The notes: a model not told the origin generated them from the letters alone. Counted from the stretch's first letter, positions 43,514 to 52,391 are shown. The stretch is 64,000 nucleotides of DNA from Kutzneria sp. CA-103260 (GCF_018263855.1 NZ_CP073318.1:2294001-2358000); one strand, 5' to 3'. Made by a program: numbers and translations.

Positions 43514-45130
43514 TCATCGCAGGCCAAGACGGCGCAGCAGCGCCAGTTGTCGGTTGGTGCGGCGGACGAAACCGGCCACGGACGTCTTCGGCGACGGGCC
43601 GAGCGGCATGAGTCGCTGCCGGGCGATCGTCTGGCTTTCGGTGTACTTGAGGATGCCTTCGGCCCCGTGCCGGCGGCCGAGCCCGCTGTCGCCCATGCCG
43701 CCCATGCCGGCCTCGATGCTGCCGGCCGCTGCCGCCGCGCCGTCGTTGATGTTGACCGAGCCGGCGCGGATCAGCGCCGCCATCCGGTCGGCGGCCCGGC
43801 TGTCGCTCGACCAGATCGACGCGGACAGACCGTAGGTCCCTTGGTTGGCAAGGGAAATGGCGTCGTCGTCGGTGGCGAACGGGTGCAGCGCGACCACCGG
43901 GCCGAAGGTCTCCTCCGCGCAGACGGCCATTTCGGGCGTGACGCCCTCGAGGATCGTCGGCTCGTAGCAGAGCGGGCCTAGGTCGGGACGGCCGCGGCCG
44001 CCGGCGAGCACGGTCGCCCCCTTGCCCACCGCGTCGTCGACGTGTGTCTCGACGGCCGCCAGTTGTGCCGCGGAGGCCAGCGGGCCGACGTCCGCCGAGT
44101 AGTCGTAGGCATGTCCGAGTCGCAGCGCCCGGGTTGCCCGCACGAGCTCGTCGCGGAACGCGTCGTAGACCTTCTCGTGCGCGTAGACGCGTTCGACATG
44201 GATGCACATCTGGCCGGTGTTGGCGAAGGCGGCCACCACCGTGCCGGCCGCCGCGGCGGCGATGTCGGCGTCCTCGCGCACGATGAGCGGGTTCTTGCCG
44301 CCGAGTTCGAGGGATGCCCCGACCAGCCGCCCTGCGGCCCGGGCCGCCACCGTGCGGCCGGTGGCGGTGGACCCGGTGAACCCGACGAAGTCGACGGCGT
44401 CGACCAGGGCGGTCCCCACCACGGACCCCGAACCGGTCACGATCTGCCACAGATCGGGTGGCAGGCCCGCCTCGGCCACGAGGGCACGAGTCCACAACAT
44501 GGTCAGCGCGGTCTGGGAATCGGCCTTCGACACCACGGCATTGCCGGCCAGGAGCGCGGGCAGCACGTCGCCGACCCCGAGGTAGAGCGGATAGTTCCAG
44601 GGGGAGACGATGCCGACGACGCCCTTCGGCACCCGCGTCTCCTTGACCTTCGTCAGGCCGGGCACCATCCCTCGCACGTGGCGGGTGGCCAGATAGCGTC
44701 GCGCGCGACGCGCGTAGTGCCGGGCGATCGCCGCCACCTGGGCCACCTCCTGCCAGGCGTGGTAGCGCGCCTTGCCCGTCTCCCACTGGATCAGGTCGAG
44801 GACCTGGTCCTGCCGCGCCAGCAGCAGATCGTGGAAGGCGAGCACAACTTGGCCACGGCGGGCGATCGACGTTCCCACCCACTCCCGCTGAGCCGCCCGG
44901 CCGTCGGCGACAGCGGCCACGACGTCCTCCGGGGCACAGGTGGGGACCGGCGCGATCGGCGACAGGTCGCACGGCGCGACCGCGGTCACCGGCTCCGGCG
45001 CGGTGCCGTTGTGCCGGCTCACGTCCTGCCGTACCCAGTCGCACCACCGCGCGAGCACCTGCTCGGTGACCCACGCGGGTCGGTTGCTCGTCTTCGGGGC
45101 GGTTTGCGCCAGGCCCTGGTCCCTGGTCAT
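43514..45130 (-). CDS. NAD(P)+-dependent aldehyde dehydrogenase (SSADH-like)
   Basis: 538 aa from ATG 45130 with GAGGAG 6 bases upstream. Motifs: VVGIVSPWNYPLYLGVGDVL (cofactor-binding start), FVGFTGSTATGRTVAARAAG, catalytic Glu in ASLELGGKNPL, catalytic Cys in FANTGQMCIHVERV, and AEETFGPVVALHPF. Oxidises an aldehyde to the acid. Given the divergent Lcp gene, its likely substrate is the oligo-isoprenoid aldehyde released from rubber (inference). First gene of the unit with acyl-CoA dehydrogenase. Confidence 0.9.
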   Translation of the reverse strand: MTRDQGLAQTAPKTSNRPAWVTEQVLARWCDWVRQDVSRHNGTAPEPVTAVAPCDLSPIAPVPTCAPEDVVAAVADGRAAQREWVGTSIARRGQVVLAFHDLLLARQDQVLDLIQWETGKARYHAWQEVAQVAAIARHYARRARRYLATRHVRGMVPGLTKVKETRVPKGVVGIVSPWNYPLYLGVGDVLPALLAGNAVVSKADSQTALTMLWTRALVAEAGLPPDLWQIVTGSGSVVGTALVDAVDFVGFTGSTATGRTVAARAAGRLVGASLELGGKNPLIVREDADIAAAAAGTVVAAFANTGQMCIHVERVYAHEKVYDAFRDELVRATRALRLGHAYDYSADVGPLASAAQLAAVETHVDDAVGKGATVLAGGRGRPDLGPLCYEPTILEGVTPEMAVCAEETFGPVVALHPFATDDDAISLANQGTYGLSASIWSSDSRAADRMAALIRAGSVNINDGAAAAAGSIEAGMGGMGDSGLGRRHGAEGILKYTESQTIARQRLMPLGPSPKTSVAGFVRRTNRQLALLRRLGLR

Positions 45131-45197
45131 GCGGGCTCCTCTGGAGTGGCGGACCGGATCGGGATGGAGATGCCCTTGCCGGCGGTCGACCGGCCTC

Positions 45198-45219
45198 GCT
45201 ATGTTAACGAGAAATCTCG
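45198..45219. promoter_or_regulatory. Shared GCTATGTTAA motif plus CGAGA-AA-TCTCG palindrome
   Basis: GCTATGTTAA at 45198-45207 is the exact reverse complement of the motif before the acyl-CoA synthetase gene. It directly abuts a perfect 12-base palindrome CGAGAAATCTCG-type (45208-45219). Both lie in the aldehyde dehydrogenase-lcp divergent region and are candidate targets of the tandem TetR. Confidence 0.5.
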
Positions 45220-45316
45220 CAAGCGGACAAGGTTCAAGGCGGGTGACTCCGCTGGTAGCACAGCAGATGCAGGATGAAAGCCTCTTACACACCTACCAGG
45301 GAAGCTAGGTAAGTAA

Positions 45317-46525
45317 ATGGGCAATCTCAGTAGGCGAAGTGTCCTGTCGCTCGGTGCCGCGCTGGGTCTCGTCGGCGTGGCGGGCACCGCCCCGGCCTGG
45401 GCGTGGTCACCGGCGGCGTCAGTGGCCGGCGCCGGCACGGGCGCCGACCCGTGGTGGGTCTGGGACGACGCCACGGACCCGCTGATGGCCGCACTGCTCG
45501 ACAAGGGACAGGTGCCGGCGATCAACACCGCGATGCAGTCGTGGGTGAACAACAGCGACCCGCTGCCCAGCGGCCTGCCGGCCGACCTCACCGCATACCT
45601 GCGGCAGGCCGGCACCCTGCCCGCCTGGGCCGATCCCGCCAAGTTGAAGCTCGCCGCCGACTTCAACCGGCGCATGAGCAGCTACCTGTTCATGTTGTAC
45701 AGCCTGGGCAGCGGGATCATGAGCACGGTGATCCCGAGGGAGGCCCGGAACGTCTACTACTCGGCGGGCGGGGCCGACATGAAGGCCCGCGCGGCCAAGA
45801 CGTTCACGTTCGGCTACGACCTGGCCGCGCTCAACGCCTTCGACCCCGCTGGCCACTTCGTGGTCACCGCAACCAAAACACGGCTGGTGCACGCCGCGGT
45901 GCGCCACCTGCTGCCGAAGTCCTCGCACTGGCAGGCGGTCACCGACGAGAAGATCCCGATCAGCAACGGCGACATCCTGGTCACGTTCCACAGCCTGGGC
46001 ACCTACACGCACCGGAGGCTGCGCGACTGGAACGTCCCGATGTCGGCCGCCGACGAGGACGCCTTCCTGCACAGCTGGCAGGTCGCGCTGCACCTGCTCG
46101 GCGTGCGGGACGAGTTCATCCCCCAGAGCTGGGCCGCCGCGGAAGCGCAGTCGGCGCAGGTCCTGACACCGATCCTCGCCCCGACACCCGAGGGCGTGGA
46201 ACTGGCCCGCACGTTGCTCGGCCTGATCGGGCAGGCCAGCCTGGGGGTCGCCAACGGATTCGTCAACGAGTACGTGCGTTACGTGCTCAGCGACGAGATC
46301 GGTGACTGGCTCGGGTTACCGCGCGACTACGTGGCGGCGGCCGCGATCAGGGTCGGCTGGCCGGCCTACGTCGCGTTCCGGGAGGCGACGTCGCCCGTCA
46401 TGCCCGTCGACTTCTACCTGTTCGACCAGTTCGTGCGCGGCGTGGCGATGCTCTACCTCAACAACGGCACCTCGCCGACGTACACCCCGATCACGATCCC
46501 GACCGCGAACCGGCCCGGAGCCTGA
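45317..46525 (+). CDS. lcp: Latex-clearing protein (rubber oxygenase, DUF2236)
   Basis: 402 aa with a Tat signal (SRRSVLSLGAALGL then PAWAW, cleavage near 29). The mature start PAASVAGAGTGADPWWVWDD and the core STVIPREARNVYYSAGGADM and VKT-type KTRLVHAAVRHLLPKS (K187, T188) closely follow Streptomyces Lcp. The probable haem-ligating His is in ILVTFHSLGTY (H225). Lcp is a secreted b-type haem dioxygenase that cuts cis-1,4-polyisoprene into oligo-isoprenoid aldehyde/ketones. AGG lies about 9 bases before the ATG. Divergent from aldehyde dehydrogenase and acyl-CoA dehydrogenase genes, which could take its products onward. Confidence 0.9.
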   Translation: MGNLSRRSVLSLGAALGLVGVAGTAPAWAWSPAASVAGAGTGADPWWVWDDATDPLMAALLDKGQVPAINTAMQSWVNNSDPLPSGLPADLTAYLRQAGTLPAWADPAKLKLAADFNRRMSSYLFMLYSLGSGIMSTVIPREARNVYYSAGGADMKARAAKTFTFGYDLAALNAFDPAGHFVVTATKTRLVHAAVRHLLPKSSHWQAVTDEKIPISNGDILVTFHSLGTYTHRRLRDWNVPMSAADEDAFLHSWQVALHLLGVRDEFIPQSWAAAEAQSAQVLTPILAPTPEGVELARTLLGLIGQASLGVANGFVNEYVRYVLSDEIGDWLGLPRDYVAAAAIRVGWPAYVAFREATSPVMPVDFYLFDQFVRGVAMLYLNNGTSPTYTPITIPTANRPGA

Positions 46526-46640
46526 ATCCGGCTACCGAGCCCGGTTGCCCCGGCGGCGCCGGTCCCCGACAGTGCCCGCTATCCACCGCGCCGCCGGCGA
46601 GATCACCGTGACGTCGCCGGCAAGATCGACAGGGGACGCC

Positions 46641-47102
46641 ATGACCGACATGACCGAGCTCGGCAACACCATCCTGTCCGCCACCATCCCGATCGCCGAT
46701 CGCATGGGCGTTCGCGTCGTCGACCTGTGCCCCGGACACGTCGTGGGCGTGGTCGGCGTCGACGGCAACACCAACCACGTCGGAACCATGTACGCCGGCG
46801 TGCTGTTCACCGTCGCGGAGGTGCTCGGCGGCGCCATCGCCATGGTGACCTTCGACGCCGAGAAGTACGTGCCGATCGTCAAGGAGGTGCAGATCAAGTT
46901 CCGCCGGCCGGCCCGCAGCACCGTCCGCGCCACCGCGTCGCTGTCCGAGGCGGAGATCGCCGAGACGCTCGCGACGGCCGAGGAACACGGCAAGGCCGAC
47001 TTCGACCTGTACGCCGAACTGGTCGACGCGGACGGCATGACGGTGGCGACCACGCACGGCGTGTACCAGATCCGCCGGCACGATCACCGGTCCACGGCCT
47101 GA
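46641..47102 (+). CDS. Hotdog-fold thioesterase (YiiD-C/DUF4442-like)
   Basis: 153 aa from ATG 46641 (AGGGGA upstream). The hotdog helix segment NTNHVGTMYAGVLFTVAEVLGG and the VKEVQIKFRRPARSTVRATA strand pair are characteristic of PaaI/YiiD-type thioesterases. Acts on acyl-CoA-type thioesters, cytosolic. It follows lcp by 115 bases on the same strand, so it may be part of the same catabolic set, or stand alone. Followed by a strong terminator hairpin. Confidence 0.8.
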   Translation: MTDMTELGNTILSATIPIADRMGVRVVDLCPGHVVGVVGVDGNTNHVGTMYAGVLFTVAEVLGGAIAMVTFDAEKYVPIVKEVQIKFRRPARSTVRATASLSEAEIAETLATAEEHGKADFDLYAELVDADGMTVATTHGVYQIRRHDHRSTA

Positions 47103-47185
47103 TCGGCCGGGACCGTGCGGGATGCGGACACGCTGGTGCGACTTCCGGCCAACCGCCGGAACGTGGCCTTGCCACCAGCAGCGGC

Positions 47186-47230
47186 GTCATCGGCCCGGCC
47201 GCGGCTGACTGCCGCGACCGGGCCGATGAC
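47186..47230. terminator. Long bidirectional terminator stem-loop
   Basis: GTCATCGGCCCGG (47186-47198) pairs perfectly with CCGGGCCGATGAC (47218-47230), and an inner CGCGGC-TGACT-GCCGCG extends the stem. It lies between the convergent thioesterase and SDR stops and should stop transcription from both sides. Confidence 0.85.
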
Positions 47231-47235
47231 CGGGA

Positions 47236-48066
47236 TCAGGCCGATGCGCCGGTCTGCTCCCGCTCGATGGCGTCCATGGCGTTGCCGGCCAGGCCGGCGG
47301 TGATTCCGCCGTCGACCGGCAGCACGATTCCGGTGACGTACGCGGACCGGTCACTGGCCAGGTAGACGGCGGCCTGGGCGATGTCGGCGGGGGAGCCCTC
47401 CCGGTCCAGCGGGCGGATGGCCTTCATGACCGCCCGGAGCTGACGCACCGCGGACTCGCTGTCGGGGAGGTGGGCGGTGGCGGTGCCCAGGATGGGAGTG
47501 GGGATGGCGCCGGGCGCGATGGTGTTGACCCGGACCTGGTAGCGGCCGAGGTCGATGGCGGCGCACTTGGTGAAGTGGATGACGCCGGCCTTGGCGGCCC
47601 GGTAGGCCAGCTCGCCGGTGCCGCCCTGGACGCCGCCGATCGAGGTGGTGTTGATGATCGAGCCGCCGCCGTTGGCGGCCATGTGCCGGGCGGCGTGCTG
47701 GGTGCCGCGGATGACGCCGAGCAGGTCGACGGCCATGATGCGGTCGAAGTCGGCGAAGTCGTCGTCCAGGAAGTTGCCGCGCATGGCGGTGGGGATGCCG
47801 GCGTTGTTGAACATGACGTGCAGGCCGCCGAAGCGCTGCACGGTGCAGGCGACCAGGTCGGCCAGCTGGTCGGAGTCGGCGACGTCGGTGTGCTTGAACA
47901 GCACGTCGGCGCCGAGCTCCGCGGCGACGGACTCGCCGAGCTCGCGGTTGATGTCGGCGATGACCACCCGCGCGCCCTCGGCCAGGAACGTCTCGGCCGA
48001 GGCGCGGCCGATGCCGGACGCGCCGCCGGTGATGATCGCGACCTTGCCGGACAGCTCGTTGCTCAT
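47236..48066 (-). CDS. Short-chain dehydrogenase/reductase
   Basis: 276 aa from ATG 48066. Classical SDR motifs: cofactor loop AIITGGASGIGRASAE, NNAGIPT, active-site Tyr/Lys in ELAYRAAKAGVIHF, and VTGIVLPVDGGITAGLAG at the end. The Asp at ADIN after strand 2 favours NAD+. Last gene of the P450 operon, 20 bases after the P450 stop, so it probably oxidises the alcohol made by the P450, as in camphor-type routes (inference). Confidence 0.9.
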   Translation of the reverse strand: MSNELSGKVAIITGGASGIGRASAETFLAEGARVVIADINRELGESVAAELGADVLFKHTDVADSDQLADLVACTVQRFGGLHVMFNNAGIPTAMRGNFLDDDFADFDRIMAVDLLGVIRGTQHAARHMAANGGGSIINTTSIGGVQGGTGELAYRAAKAGVIHFTKCAAIDLGRYQVRVNTIAPGAIPTPILGTATAHLPDSESAVRQLRAVMKAIRPLDREGSPADIAQAAVYLASDRSAYVTGIVLPVDGGITAGLAGNAMDAIEREQTGASA

Positions 48067-48086
48067 GACATGTCTCCTTCCCGTGG

Positions 48087-49295
48087 TCACCAGGTGACCG
48101 GCAGCGCGGTGACGCCGTAGGCGAAGTGGTCGGTCTTGTACTCGATCCGGTCCAGGTCGGTGGCCAGCGCCAGGGTCGGGACGCGGCGGTACAGCGTGCC
48201 GTAGACGATCTGCAGCTCGGCCCGGGCCAGCTGCTGGCCGACGCACTGGTGGATGCCGAAGCCGAAGGCGTGGTGCGCGCGGGCCTGCCGGTGCAGGTCG
48301 AGCTTTTCGGGCTCGGGGAACACCCGCTGGTCCCAGTTGGCGATGGGCAGCGGCACGATGATGCCGTCGCCGGCGCGGATCACCTCGCCGCCGATCTCGA
48401 TGTCCTCGGTGGCGATGCGGCGCAGCCCGTGCTGGGCGATGGACAGGTAGCGCAGCATCTCCTCGACGGCGCCGGCGATGACCGCCGGGTCCTCGCTGTC
48501 CCGGAACACGGCCAGCTGCTCGGGGTTCTGCAGCAGCGCCAGGGTGCCCAGCGCGATCATGTTCGCGCTGGTCTCGTGCCCGGCGATCAACAGCACCACG
48601 CCCATCTGCGCGGCCTCGGCCACGGTGACCTCGCCGGCGCGAACCTTCTCGGCGATGTCGGACACCCAGCCCTCGCCCGGCGACTCGACCCGCTGCGCGA
48701 TCAGCTGGGCGAGGTAGCCGCCGAGTTCCGCGCCGGAGTGAGCGCCCTCCTCAGCAGTGGCGTTGCGGTCCACGGCGACCACGGCGTGCCGCTGGAAGAA
48801 GTCGTGGTCGGTGTAGGGCACGCCGAGCATTTCGCTGATCATGAACGTCGGCAGCGGCAACGCCAGCGCCTGCACGAGGTCGGCCGGTTTCGGGCCGGCG
48901 AGCATCGTGTCGATGAGCTCGTCGGTGAACCGCTGGATCCCCGGCCGCAGCGCCTCGACGCGCTTGACGGTGAACGGCGGCGTCATCAGCCGGCGGAACC
49001 GGGAGTGCTCAGGGGCGTCGGTGTTGAAGATGGTCGGCGGCCGGTGGTCGAGGTTCTCCGCCATGTTCAGGTTCTGGTGCGGGAAGCCGGGGCGCCTCTC
49101 GTCCATGCTGACCCGCGGGTCGGACAGCACGGCTCGCTGCTCGGCGTGGCCGGTGACGAACCAGTGTGTGCTGCCGTCCCAGATCCGCGCCTTCGACAGC
49201 GGTCGCACGGCCGCGGTCGCACGCTGGTCGGCCGGCGGGGCGAACGGGCAGCCGGCGGTCCGGGCGGACGGGAAGTCGATCAGTGCGTCGGTCAT
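48087..49295 (-). CDS. Cytochrome P450 (bacterial class I)
   Basis: 402 aa from ATG 49295; SD-like AAGGA upstream. I-helix LLIAGHETSANM with the acid-alcohol pair, ExxR in AVEEMLRYLS, and the haem loop FGFGIHQCVGQQLARAEL with ligand C351. Size and motifs fit CYP105-like actinobacterial enzymes. Stands in one operon with its own ferredoxin (19 bases away) and ferredoxin reductase, so it forms a self-sufficient class I system. Substrate unknown. Confidence 0.93.
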   Translation of the reverse strand: MTDALIDFPSARTAGCPFAPPADQRATAAVRPLSKARIWDGSTHWFVTGHAEQRAVLSDPRVSMDERRPGFPHQNLNMAENLDHRPPTIFNTDAPEHSRFRRLMTPPFTVKRVEALRPGIQRFTDELIDTMLAGPKPADLVQALALPLPTFMISEMLGVPYTDHDFFQRHAVVAVDRNATAEEGAHSGAELGGYLAQLIAQRVESPGEGWVSDIAEKVRAGEVTVAEAAQMGVVLLIAGHETSANMIALGTLALLQNPEQLAVFRDSEDPAVIAGAVEEMLRYLSIAQHGLRRIATEDIEIGGEVIRAGDGIIVPLPIANWDQRVFPEPEKLDLHRQARAHHAFGFGIHQCVGQQLARAELQIVYGTLYRRVPTLALATDLDRIEYKTDHFAYGVTALPVTW

Positions 49296-49314
49296 GTCCT
49301 TCTCCTTCGGACAG

Positions 49315-49509
49315 TCAGTCTTCGACGGTGATGGCCATCGCGGGGCAGACCGCCGCGGCCTGTCGGACGTCGTCGGCCAGGTCGGCGGGTGGCGAGGCGT
49401 TGAGCAGGACGACGATGCCGTCCTCGTCGCGCTGGTCGAACACGGCGGCCGCGGCGGCCACACACGATCCGGCGGCGACGCACTTGCTCTGGTCGATGCT
49501 CACCTTCAT
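49315..49509 (-). CDS. Single-cluster ferredoxin for the P450
   Basis: 64 aa, AGGAGG upstream. Begins MKVSIDQSKCVAAGSCVAAA with Cys at 10 and 16 and a third in AAVCPAMAI (C55); the C-x5-C plus lone Cys-Pro layout is that of 3Fe-4S (CYP105-type) ferredoxins. Accepts electrons from the adjacent reductase and passes them to the P450. Confidence 0.92.
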   Translation of the reverse strand: MKVSIDQSKCVAAGSCVAAAAAVFDQRDEDGIVVLLNASPPADLADDVRQAAAVCPAMAITVED

Positions 49510-49518
49510 GACTTCCTC

Positions 49519-50691
49519 CTAGTGATTCGCCAGCTGTAGGTCGACGATCTCCTGACGGCGCAGGCGAGTCTGCTTCGGCATGTTCCAGCCGACGAAGCCG
49601 ACGGCCCGGCCGGCCACGCTGTGCCGCGCCACGAAACGACGGTTCGCCACGTCACCGTCCACAATGGTCACGTCGGCGTCGGCCGGGAGCGTGCCGTGGA
49701 CCTGGATCTTGGTGTCGAACTGGTCGGTCCAGAAGTGGGGAATGGGCGTGTAGGGCTGGTCGGCGCCGAGGATGTTGGCGGCCGCGACGGCGGCCTGCTC
49801 GGTGGCATTGGTGCGATTCTCCAGCCGTAGCAGGACATCCCGGTGGGGCCAGCGGGCGACGTCGCCGACCGCGTAGATCCCTTCCGCGGCACGGCAGCGG
49901 GAGTCGCACACCACACCGTTGTCCAACGCCAGGCCGCTGCCCGCCAGCCAGTCGGTGTTCGGGATGCCGCCGATCGCCACCACGACGACGTCCGCGGGCA
50001 GCTCCTCGCCGGTGTCCAGGCGCACTCCGGCGACGCGGCCCCGTCGGCCGGTCAGCCCGGTGACACCCGTGCCGAGCCGAAGGTGGACGCCGTGCTCGGT
50101 GTGCACGTCGGCGAGCAGGCCCGAGACCATCGGACCCAGCTGGCTGAACATCGGCGCCGGCTGCGGGCCGACCATGGTGACGTCGAGGCCCAGCGTGCGG
50201 GCCGTCGCGGCGATCTCGGCGCCGAGCACACCCTCGCCCATGACCACGAGTCGCTTGGACCGCAGCAGGTCCAGTTGGAGGGCGAGGGTGTCGTCGAGGG
50301 TCCGCAGCACGTGGACGCCGGCCAGCTCGGCCGATTCCGGCAGGGTGCGGGGACGGACGCCGGTGGCGAGCACGATCGCCTCGGCCTGGAGCGTGTTTCC
50401 CGACGCGGTCCGCACGGTGTGCGTCGCGGCGTCCAGGCCGACGGCCGGATCGCCGAGCACGAAGTCCGCGTCCAGGTCGGACAGTGCGGCCGGTGGCCGC
50501 AGCTGCGCCCGCTCGGGCGCCCACTGTCCGGACAGGACCTGCTTGGACAGCGGCGGCCGGTCGTAGGGCAGGTGCGGCTCGCCGCCCAGCAGCGTCAGCC
50601 GGCCGCGATAACCCTGGCGCCGCAACGACTCCGCGGTGGACAGGCCGGCCGCCGACGCGCCGACGATCAGAACGCTGGCAGGGGTGTTCAT
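49519..50691 (-). CDS. FAD-dependent ferredoxin reductase
   Basis: 390 aa. FAD loop VLIVGASAAGLSTAESL, PYDRPPLSKQVLSG, second dinucleotide fold KRLVVMGEGVLGAEIAATA (NADH), and GIYAVGDVARWPH. This is the CamA/putidaredoxin-reductase-like class with a C-terminal reductase domain. Stop is 9 bases before the ferredoxin gene. Supplies reducing power to the P450. Confidence 0.92.
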   Translation of the reverse strand: MNTPASVLIVGASAAGLSTAESLRRQGYRGRLTLLGGEPHLPYDRPPLSKQVLSGQWAPERAQLRPPAALSDLDADFVLGDPAVGLDAATHTVRTASGNTLQAEAIVLATGVRPRTLPESAELAGVHVLRTLDDTLALQLDLLRSKRLVVMGEGVLGAEIAATARTLGLDVTMVGPQPAPMFSQLGPMVSGLLADVHTEHGVHLRLGTGVTGLTGRRGRVAGVRLDTGEELPADVVVVAIGGIPNTDWLAGSGLALDNGVVCDSRCRAAEGIYAVGDVARWPHRDVLLRLENRTNATEQAAVAAANILGADQPYTPIPHFWTDQFDTKIQVHGTLPADADVTIVDGDVANRRFVARHSVAGRAVGFVGWNMPKQTRLRRQEIVDLQLANH

Positions 50692-50721
50692 GTTCTCTCC
50701 CGAGGGTTCGTGGGGCGGAGG

Positions 50722-51069
50722 TCAGACCGGCCGGCGGCGCAGCACGAGGCCGGAGCCGGCGCCAAGGCCGACGACGCCGAGCCCGATCGCGGTCATCAGT
50801 CCCTGGGCGCCGCCGACGAACAGGTAGACCAGGACGCCCGCGGTCACGTTGAACAGGAACAGGAACCACAGCACCGGCCGGGAGGCCAGGAACGACTTGA
50901 CCGGCTCCCGACGGGCCAGCAGCGAGCCGGCCACCAGCGAGACCAGCACCATGGTGACGCTGGCCATGGTCTGCTCGGTGGGGTCGGGGATCAGCCGGCC
51001 GACGGACAGCGTGCCGAGCAGGCCGAACACGAAGGCGAACCCGAGCAGCGAGGAGACCAGCGTCTTCAT
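50722..51069 (-). CDS. Four-helix membrane protein at head of the P450 operon
   Basis: 115 aa from ATG 51069 (AGGA upstream). Hydrophobic segments: SLLGFAFVFGLLGTLSVG, VTMVLVSLVAGSLLA, RPVLWFLFLFNVTAGVLVYL and GLMTAIGLGVVGLGAGSGLV, then a basic tail RRRPV. No family recognised with confidence. It ends 30 bases before the reductase gene. Possibly transport of the P450 substrate or unrelated. Confidence 0.65.
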   Translation of the reverse strand: MKTLVSSLLGFAFVFGLLGTLSVGRLIPDPTEQTMASVTMVLVSLVAGSLLARREPVKSFLASRPVLWFLFLFNVTAGVLVYLFVGGAQGLMTAIGLGVVGLGAGSGLVLRRRPV

Positions 51070-51226
51070 GGGACGGTCCTTTCCGGACGGTCGGTGTATC
51101 CGCGATGTCGACAACGATGCCGCCGGCGGCCGGCCGGAACGAGGGAGCGCGCACCCGAACGCGTGGTGTAGCCCGCTACACCACGGTGGTGGCGCCCGCC
51201 TGGGCGCGGGCGGGCGGACGGACGCA

Positions 51227-51232
51227 TAGCCT
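51227..51232 (+). promoter_or_regulatory. TAGCCT -10-like box of leaderless histidine kinase gene
   Basis: Ends 7 bases before ATG 51240, with no ribosome site between; TAnnnT pattern. The divergent operon start lies 171 bases away. Confidence 0.4.
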
Positions 51233-51239
51233 TTGCGGC

Positions 51240-52391
51240 ATGCGCGAGACGGTGTGGCAGTCGGGCCGGGCCACCGCCCACCTGGCCAGGGCCGCTGGGC
51301 TGGCGTTGGCCACGTACGTGTTCATCACGATGCTGCTGCTGGCGGCCGCCGGCGCCATGGTGGTGATCGGGATCGGCGCGGTGCCCGAGACGGTGCTGCT
51401 GGTCCGCAAGATCGCCGGGACCAAACGCCGTCAGGTGGGGGAGTGGACCGGCCGGCCGATCCCCGAGGCCTACCTGGCCATTCCCGGGCCGCTGCGGGAG
51501 AGTCTGCGCGCGGCGGTCCGCGATCCCTGCACCTACGGCGACCTGCGCTGGATGCTTGCCTACTACGGATACGGCCCGCTGGGTGTGCTCGCGGTGCCGC
51601 TGTGGCTGCTCGGCCTGCTCGTGGACGGAGTCGGCTGCGGTCTGCTGCGACGGCGGGCGGTGGTGCTGCCGCTGATCAGCCGGCTGGCCGATCTCGACGC
51701 CGCTTGGTCGACGGCGTTGCTCAAGCCGCCGCCGAAGGCCCGGCTGGCCGAGCGTGTCCGGGAGTTGGCCGAGACCCGGGCCGGTGCGGTCGCCGCGCAC
51801 GGCGCCGAGCTGCGGCGGATCGAGCGGGATCTGCACGACGGCGTGCAGGCCCGGCTGGTGTCCATGTCTATGCGGATCGGCCTGGCCAAACGCGCGTACG
51901 AGAAGGACCCGGCGGCTGGTCGCAAGCTGCTGGACGACGCCCAGGCTCAGGCCGAGGAGGCGCTGACGGAGCTACGGCACGTGGTGCGCGGCATCCACCC
52001 GCCGATCCTCACCGACCGCGGCCTGGTCGGCGCCGTCCGGGCGCTGGCGGCCGGCAGCGGGCTGACCGTCGATGTGGACGGGGACGACGACGGGCTGCGC
52101 GCACCGGCCGCGGTCGAGGCCGCCGCCTACTTCGTCGTGGCCGAGGCGCTGACCAACGCGGCGAAGCACAGTGGCGTCGACCGGGCCGAGGTCCGCTTGG
52201 CGCGAACGGATGTCGGCCTGCGGGTGTGGGTGCGCGACGAGGGCCGTGGCGGCGCCGAGGCCGAGGGCGCCGATGGCTCCGGGCTGCTGGGTATGCGCCG
52301 CCGGGTCGCCGCCCTGGACGGCACGATGACTGTGACCAGCCCGGCCGGTGGGCCGACGACGATCGAGGTGGAGTTGCCGTGCGTGTGGTGA
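51240..52391 (+). CDS. NarL-type sensor histidine kinase
   Basis: 383 aa from ATG 51240. Two N-terminal hydrophobic regions (about 20-45 and 105-130, ALATYVFITMLLLAAAGAM and PLGVLAVPLWLLGLLVDGV) make a membrane sensor without a large outer domain. The HisKA_3 phospho-acceptor lies in RIERDLHDGVQARLV (H199), and the HATPase has AEALTNAAKHSGVDRAEV and DEGRGGAEAEG, GLLGMRRRVAAL. Overlaps the response regulator start by 13 bases. Ligand unknown; may control the adjoining P450 operon (inference only). Confidence 0.92.
   Translation: MRETVWQSGRATAHLARAAGLALATYVFITMLLLAAAGAMVVIGIGAVPETVLLVRKIAGTKRRQVGEWTGRPIPEAYLAIPGPLRESLRAAVRDPCTYGDLRWMLAYYGYGPLGVLAVPLWLLGLLVDGVGCGLLRRRAVVLPLISRLADLDAAWSTALLKPPPKARLAERVRELAETRAGAVAAHGAELRRIERDLHDGVQARLVSMSMRIGLAKRAYEKDPAAGRKLLDDAQAQAEEALTELRHVVRGIHPPILTDRGLVGAVRALAAGSGLTVDVDGDDDGLRAPAAVEAAAYFVVAEALTNAAKHSGVDRAEVRLARTDVGLRVWVRDEGRGGAEAEGADGSGLLGMRRRVAALDGTMTVTSPAGGPTTIEVELPCVW

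Noticed and set aside
42318..45074. 918-aa frame ending in the acyl-CoA dehydrogenase
   Set aside because: The first 530 residues are an off-frame Arg/Gly-rich reading of the aldehyde dehydrogenase; the true start is ATG 43481 with GGGAG.
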